A stretch of DNA of 64,000 nt. Source: Pseudisothecium myosuroides. Taxonomy: Eukaryota; Streptophyta; Bryopsida; Hypnales; Lembophyllaceae. A program made the translations under genes and the position numbers. The notes under the pieces were generated by a model. That model made no database searches and had not been told where the DNA came from. It worked only from the letters and a program-made list of their open reading frames with translations. Within the stretch, counting starts at the first letter, position 1. Every line of letters starts with the position of its first letter. Location of the stretch: NCBI GenBank assembly GCA_951799445.1, contig OX637288.1, forward strand, positions 2,234,501 through 2,298,500, given 5' to 3'. Positions 60,817-64,000 of this stretch are shown here, piece by piece.

Positions 60817-60988
60817 TTAAGAGGGCTGAGGGCCAAACCTGCACTGTTTTCATTTAATGCTCAAATCCAAAGTGATTGAAATTTTTTTATCAGTGACTCA
60901 TCGAAAAGCAGGGGAGCTGTATACCAGCAAGCCTTCCTGCACTGCCAGTTTCCTTGCCATTTGCACAGCTGCATCACTTAATTTCAAT

Positions 60989-61954
60989 CTGAAAATATGC
61001 AGCTCATGAGCTCAACATTGAAAATTTTGCTTCACTAAAGATCAATTAAGAATATGATACTTTCATATAAGAATTTGCAACCAATTTATCCAGAATTCAG
61101 AGTTTGCAGTTGAAGCTGCATGAAGCATATCGAAAGGAACTAATTATGAGAGAACACGAATTGTCTTATTTTGAACTTCTTACCATGAGAACACTTTCCG
61201 TTATTTTCCATTAATTTTCATTATTTTTCCATGGACTGGTGAACCAACATCTAGGGTGGGGACCCATTTGATGTACTACAATATCCCAATTTAATAATTC
61301 TTAACAAACTCCACAAGAGTCTGAAAAATATGAATCCAAGTGGATTAAATGTGGCTTCCTGTTGTCTTTCAATAAAACTTGACTGAAGAATGTCCTGACA
61401 GAGGTGTTCTGCCTCTCCTATGAGTGTGCCTGGTGATTTCGTGGCTGAGTCTTACCTGAGCTCGTAATTGAAGAAGCTGCTGGAGAAGGCCATGTTGTCT
61501 TGAAGGCAGACATTGTTGACTTAGTGTCACTCCCTGTTTCTTGCGACTGAATCTTGTAAGTTACACTACTTGGGAGGTGTAAGCAAACGAAGAGGTTTGG
61601 GTACAATTTGCCAACACATTTGAAGAATTCCCTTCTTGTTCACGATGATTTGCGTTGCACTATAGGGAGGAACCAGGGTACAGAAATTAAGTGATCAGTG
61701 GTCTCCTTTGTGCTAGAGTAAGATTAGCCTCTCTATATTTCACCATGCTTCTGGTCAGCTGTGAGGATTGTCTTTCTGTCAAACCTTAAACTGACAGCTC
61801 TTGTTGACATGCTGAACTGTGAACTCCAGAGTGTTTTGGATGTGCACATGACCTTAAAAGAGCAACATGTACGAGTATTCTCAAAAGAGCGATGCGAATT
61901 TCATACAAAATTTAAGTGCACATTGACCACTCATTCACCCTGAAAATGGTATTA
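60989..61954. other. Possible upstream remains of the cysteine synthase locus
   Basis: No further cysteine synthase exon is recognisable. On the minus strand 61606-61460 stays open in two frames with a good donor (GCTCAG|GTAAGA), so it may be an exon of something, but neither reading resembles cysteine synthase. The rest is AT-rich. Confidence 0.4.
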
Positions 61955-62365
61955 AGGTAGGAGGCTCTAAAAGCAAGCGGGCATTTAGAACAACCATATA
62001 GACTCACCTGAAATGGAAGTGAGGTAGTCTTTAAATAGACCTTCTATAATCATTGAATGGATCAATAAAAAAAATATTATTTATTGCAAGAGCCAATCAT
62101 TCTCTTTGCTTTCCCCATTTTTCTTTAGAAGTTGCATGTGAATGGTTTATGGAAGACCTAGGGTCATAAATAGGGACCTATGACTCATCTTGTTTGAAAA
62201 TTCATAAGTAATTCAAAAATGCTTCAAAAAATACAAAACGACTTGTGTTACAATCAAAATCTATTTTTCTTTGTTTGAAAAATAAGCTAAAAATAATCCC
62301 GTCCAAGAAACCACATGAAAAAGGCAAATCAGCCCTTAAGTGCTTGCTTTCAAAGCCTCCTACCT
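61955..62365 (-). mobile_element. TA-flanked MITE, AGGTAGGAGGCT family (copy 3, inverted)
   Basis: 411 bp with the same ends and TA flanks as 5900-6309 and 9160-9569, but the interior (for example TTGCAAGAGCCAATCATTCTC) is in reverse orientation and more diverged. Confidence 0.8.
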
Positions 62366-62452
62366 TAGCTTTGCATAAAAAGAAAATGTTTATTCTATTA
62401 CATGGAATAGGTGCAGAGAAGAAACACGCTCTATTTCTATGACATACCGTAC

Positions 62453-63431
62453 CCGGAGGTCACCTTCGGCACAAATTTGCCAAATAATTAATTAAAACCA
62501 GAATGGATGGTTCGGCAGTTCATTTTTAATTATTAAATTATTCGGCAGTTATTGAATAATTTTCGGCAACCCTTCAAGTAAATTCAGAATTCTTCATTGT
62601 ATACCTCCGGTTCAATATTCATCAACTACCTCATAGAAGTGGAAGTCACTTTTGATGTGCACATGTAATTAGTTACAAACAATCTCTTTATACAAGTGGG
62701 GTAGTAGCAGGTAAGACAATCCATGTGGGATATGTAAATTAGGATTAGTAGAAGCTCAACCACACACTTAGTTAAGTCAAAAGCAGAAATTGTGTACAAT
62801 ATAGAATTTCAGACTTCATTTTGGCATAGTAGAATAATTTTTTTCAAAAAGCTTTGAACTAAGAAAAGTTGGGAATTTAGTCTAAATTTCATCTCCAAAA
62901 ATCCGTTTGAGATTTAGAGTCTCCAATCAAAAGTTATGGATAAAATTAGGGAAGGGTTGAAAGGGACATTTTCTTTGACATTTTCAAACATCCTCTTTGA
63001 ATTTTGTTCATAACTTTTGATTGGAGACTTTAAATCTCAAACGGGTTTAGGTAGATGAAATTTAGACTAAATTACCAACTTTTTTTAGTTCAAATTTTTT
63101 TGAAAAAAATTATTCTACTATGCCAAAACGAGGTCTGAAATTCTACATTGAACACAATTCCTGCGTTTTGACAATGAGTGGTTAAGCTCTCATGTTCAAA
63201 TTGTCCCATATCCTTTGAGGATTCTGTATGGATTATGGGCTTCATTATAAAAACTACCTCTCCACCCAAAGATTAGAAGACATTTGTTGGCATCAAGTTG
63301 AATTGGTATATTTACCAACATTTCGGCTGTTTGCATAGTTAATTTTCCTTGAATTCGGCATAATGACTTATTAATTTTCAGAATAATTTGGCTTAAATTT
63401 GTTTAATTATTTTTCGCCGAAGCTAACCTCT
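62453..63431. mobile_element. Element of about 980 bp with GAGGT.A.CTTCGGC ends
   Basis: The left end CCGGAGGTCACCTTCGGC and the reverse complement of the right end CCAGAGGTTAGCTTCGGC are similar, and both are followed by AAATAATTAA-rich DNA and further CGGCA motifs. It encloses an inverted repeat. No coding frame. Exact ends and target duplication are uncertain. Confidence 0.5.
62757..63195. repeat. Inverted repeat with arms of about 190 bp
   Basis: 62757-62945 and 62998-63195 are inverted copies (AGCTCAACCAC..., GGCATAGTAGAATAATTTTT, AAATTTCATCT, GAGATTTA.AGTCTCCAATC). A single-arm copy is at about 44255-44460. Foldback-type, non-coding. Confidence 0.7.
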
Positions 63432-63600
63432 GGCTACGATAGTCTGAATGAGGGAAGCTCGCATATCATTGACAATATTACTGGCTCAAATGTTTTGATG
63501 ACGTACTGGAGAAATTGAACTCATTGACTCACGTACAGAATTGACTCAGTTGAAGATGAGTTCATTGTATGCAAAGATGGAATGTTTATTTTATAATTTC

Positions 63601-63894
63601 ATTAGAAGAGATTTGAGGGGTGTAAGAGACTGCAAGTTCCCATGCTATGGGAACGACCTGGGAACTATAATCTGACGTGGCCGAGAGATTGCCACGTCAG
63701 ATATAATAATGAATTAATTTTTAAATTTTTTTTTGGAAAAAAATATTTTTTTAATATTTAAAAATTTTAAAAAAAATAAAAATTTATTTTTTTATTTTTT
63801 TATTTTTTATTTTTTATTACGACAACAAGGGGCTAGTTCTCAGCAACGGGAACAACCCTGAAACAGTCTTCCAGAGGCTCAAATCTCCTCTAAT
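63601..63894 (+). mobile_element. MITE with ATTAGAAGAGATTTGAGGG termini (copy 3)
   Basis: 294 bp, from ATTAGAAGAGATTTGAGGGG to CTCAAATCTCCTCTAAT. The internal hairpin TCTGACGTGGC / GCCACGTCAGA is perfect (11 bp) around a 9-base loop. A long T/A-rich tract follows. Confidence 0.75.
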
Positions 63895-64000
63895 GCAGGA
63901 TTCAAGACCTTGGAAATTAAAAATATTGAGCTCAAATTGTTTCCTTTGAAGACTGTATAAATACTCTAGCGTGTAAGCCTTGAATATTGTAACCTCTATT

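Larger units (their letters stand above)
59402..60988 (-). pseudogene. O-acetylserine(thiol)lyase (cysteine synthase) remnant, 3' exons
   Basis: Three exons on the minus strand keep correct splice sites and phase. 60988-60925 encodes a LKLSDAAVQMARKLAVQEGL segment; 60137-60054 encodes VGISSGANVEADYRRLAKRP and ends GKLIV; 59667-59402 begins TIILPSASE and continues PLFKEIQKIASNMEV. This is the C-terminal part of plant cysteine synthase (GISSGA..., RPE..GKLIV, PSFGERYLS). In the last exon the expected GERYLS region reads GE, TGA, Y, TAG, S: two stops at conserved Arg and Leu positions. A 105-bp MITE (59531-59635) is inserted exactly between the TGA and TAC codons. The upstream half of the gene, with the PLP-lysine and substrate-binding loops, was not found in the window. 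Confidence 0.75.

Noticed and set aside
61418..61606. Minus-strand open stretch near the cysteine synthase remnant as its upstream exon
   Set aside because: A good donor is present, but neither readable frame resembles cysteine synthase.
1..64000. CRISPR arrays, rRNA, tRNA and bacterial-type operons
   Set aside because: No regularly spaced identical repeats with unique spacers, no tRNA cloverleaf or rRNA core recognised by eye, and intron-containing genes show this is plant nuclear DNA.

Overview
The window is nuclear DNA of a land plant. Three genes can be built exon by exon with GT-AG introns, and two encode plant-type peroxisomal enzymes: a medium-chain acyl-CoA oxidase (ACX3 type) with an N-terminal PTS2, and a DHNA-CoA/acyl-CoA thioesterase (DHNAT type) ending in the PTS1 tripeptide SKL. 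The DNA is AT-rich, genes are sparse, and the space between them is filled with small DNA transposons, foldback elements, LINE fragments and one large, unusual DNA transposon. A bryophyte or other non-flowering plant fits, but I cannot name the species from sequence alone.

Layout. 1-1.3 kb: 3' part of a plus-strand gene with an LPGGI motif (possibly DUF3598/calycin-like). 1.3-10.7 kb: AT-rich DNA with nested MITEs, a TTAA-flanked element and a 5'-truncated LINE. 12.0-14.2 kb: plus-strand gene for an acidic protein I do not recognise. 15.0-22.1 kb: the complete 11-exon ACX3 gene on the minus strand, tail to tail with the previous gene. 24.4-28.4 kb: a seven-exon minus-strand gene of a conserved plant family of unknown function, with MITEs in two introns and a one-base discrepancy at one splice junction. 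28.4-38.7 kb: repeats, including TTAA-flanked elements joined in a perfect 30-bp palindrome and a second LINE copy with a clear target-site duplication. 38.9-40.5 kb: the three-exon DHNAT gene, followed by four degenerate tandem units starting at its stop codon. 43-46 kb: nested repeats including a 1.09-kb foldback element. 50.5-59.0 kb: an 8.49-kb DNA transposon. 59.4-61.0 kb: the decayed 3' half of an O-acetylserine(thiol)lyase gene on the minus strand, carrying three MITE-type insertions. 61-64 kb: more MITEs.

The strongest candidate for something undescribed is the 50.5-59.0 kb transposon. It has perfect 15-bp terminal inverted repeats (CTCGGGGGGTGCACT), a probable 8-bp target duplication, and a 1,385-codon intronless frame carrying zinc-finger-like clusters and D/D/E-type motifs, broken by only two in-frame stops. 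A second, unrelated open frame lies downstream. I cannot place it in a named superfamily. A second item is a family of elements with TTAA-CCC(C)TAAA termini, which follow the piggyBac target rule and are present here in at least six copies.

ACX3 (medium-chain beta-oxidation) and DHNAT (phylloquinone pathway and acyl-CoA hydrolysis) both act in peroxisomes, but they are about 17 kb apart on opposite strands, so I see no operon-like link.
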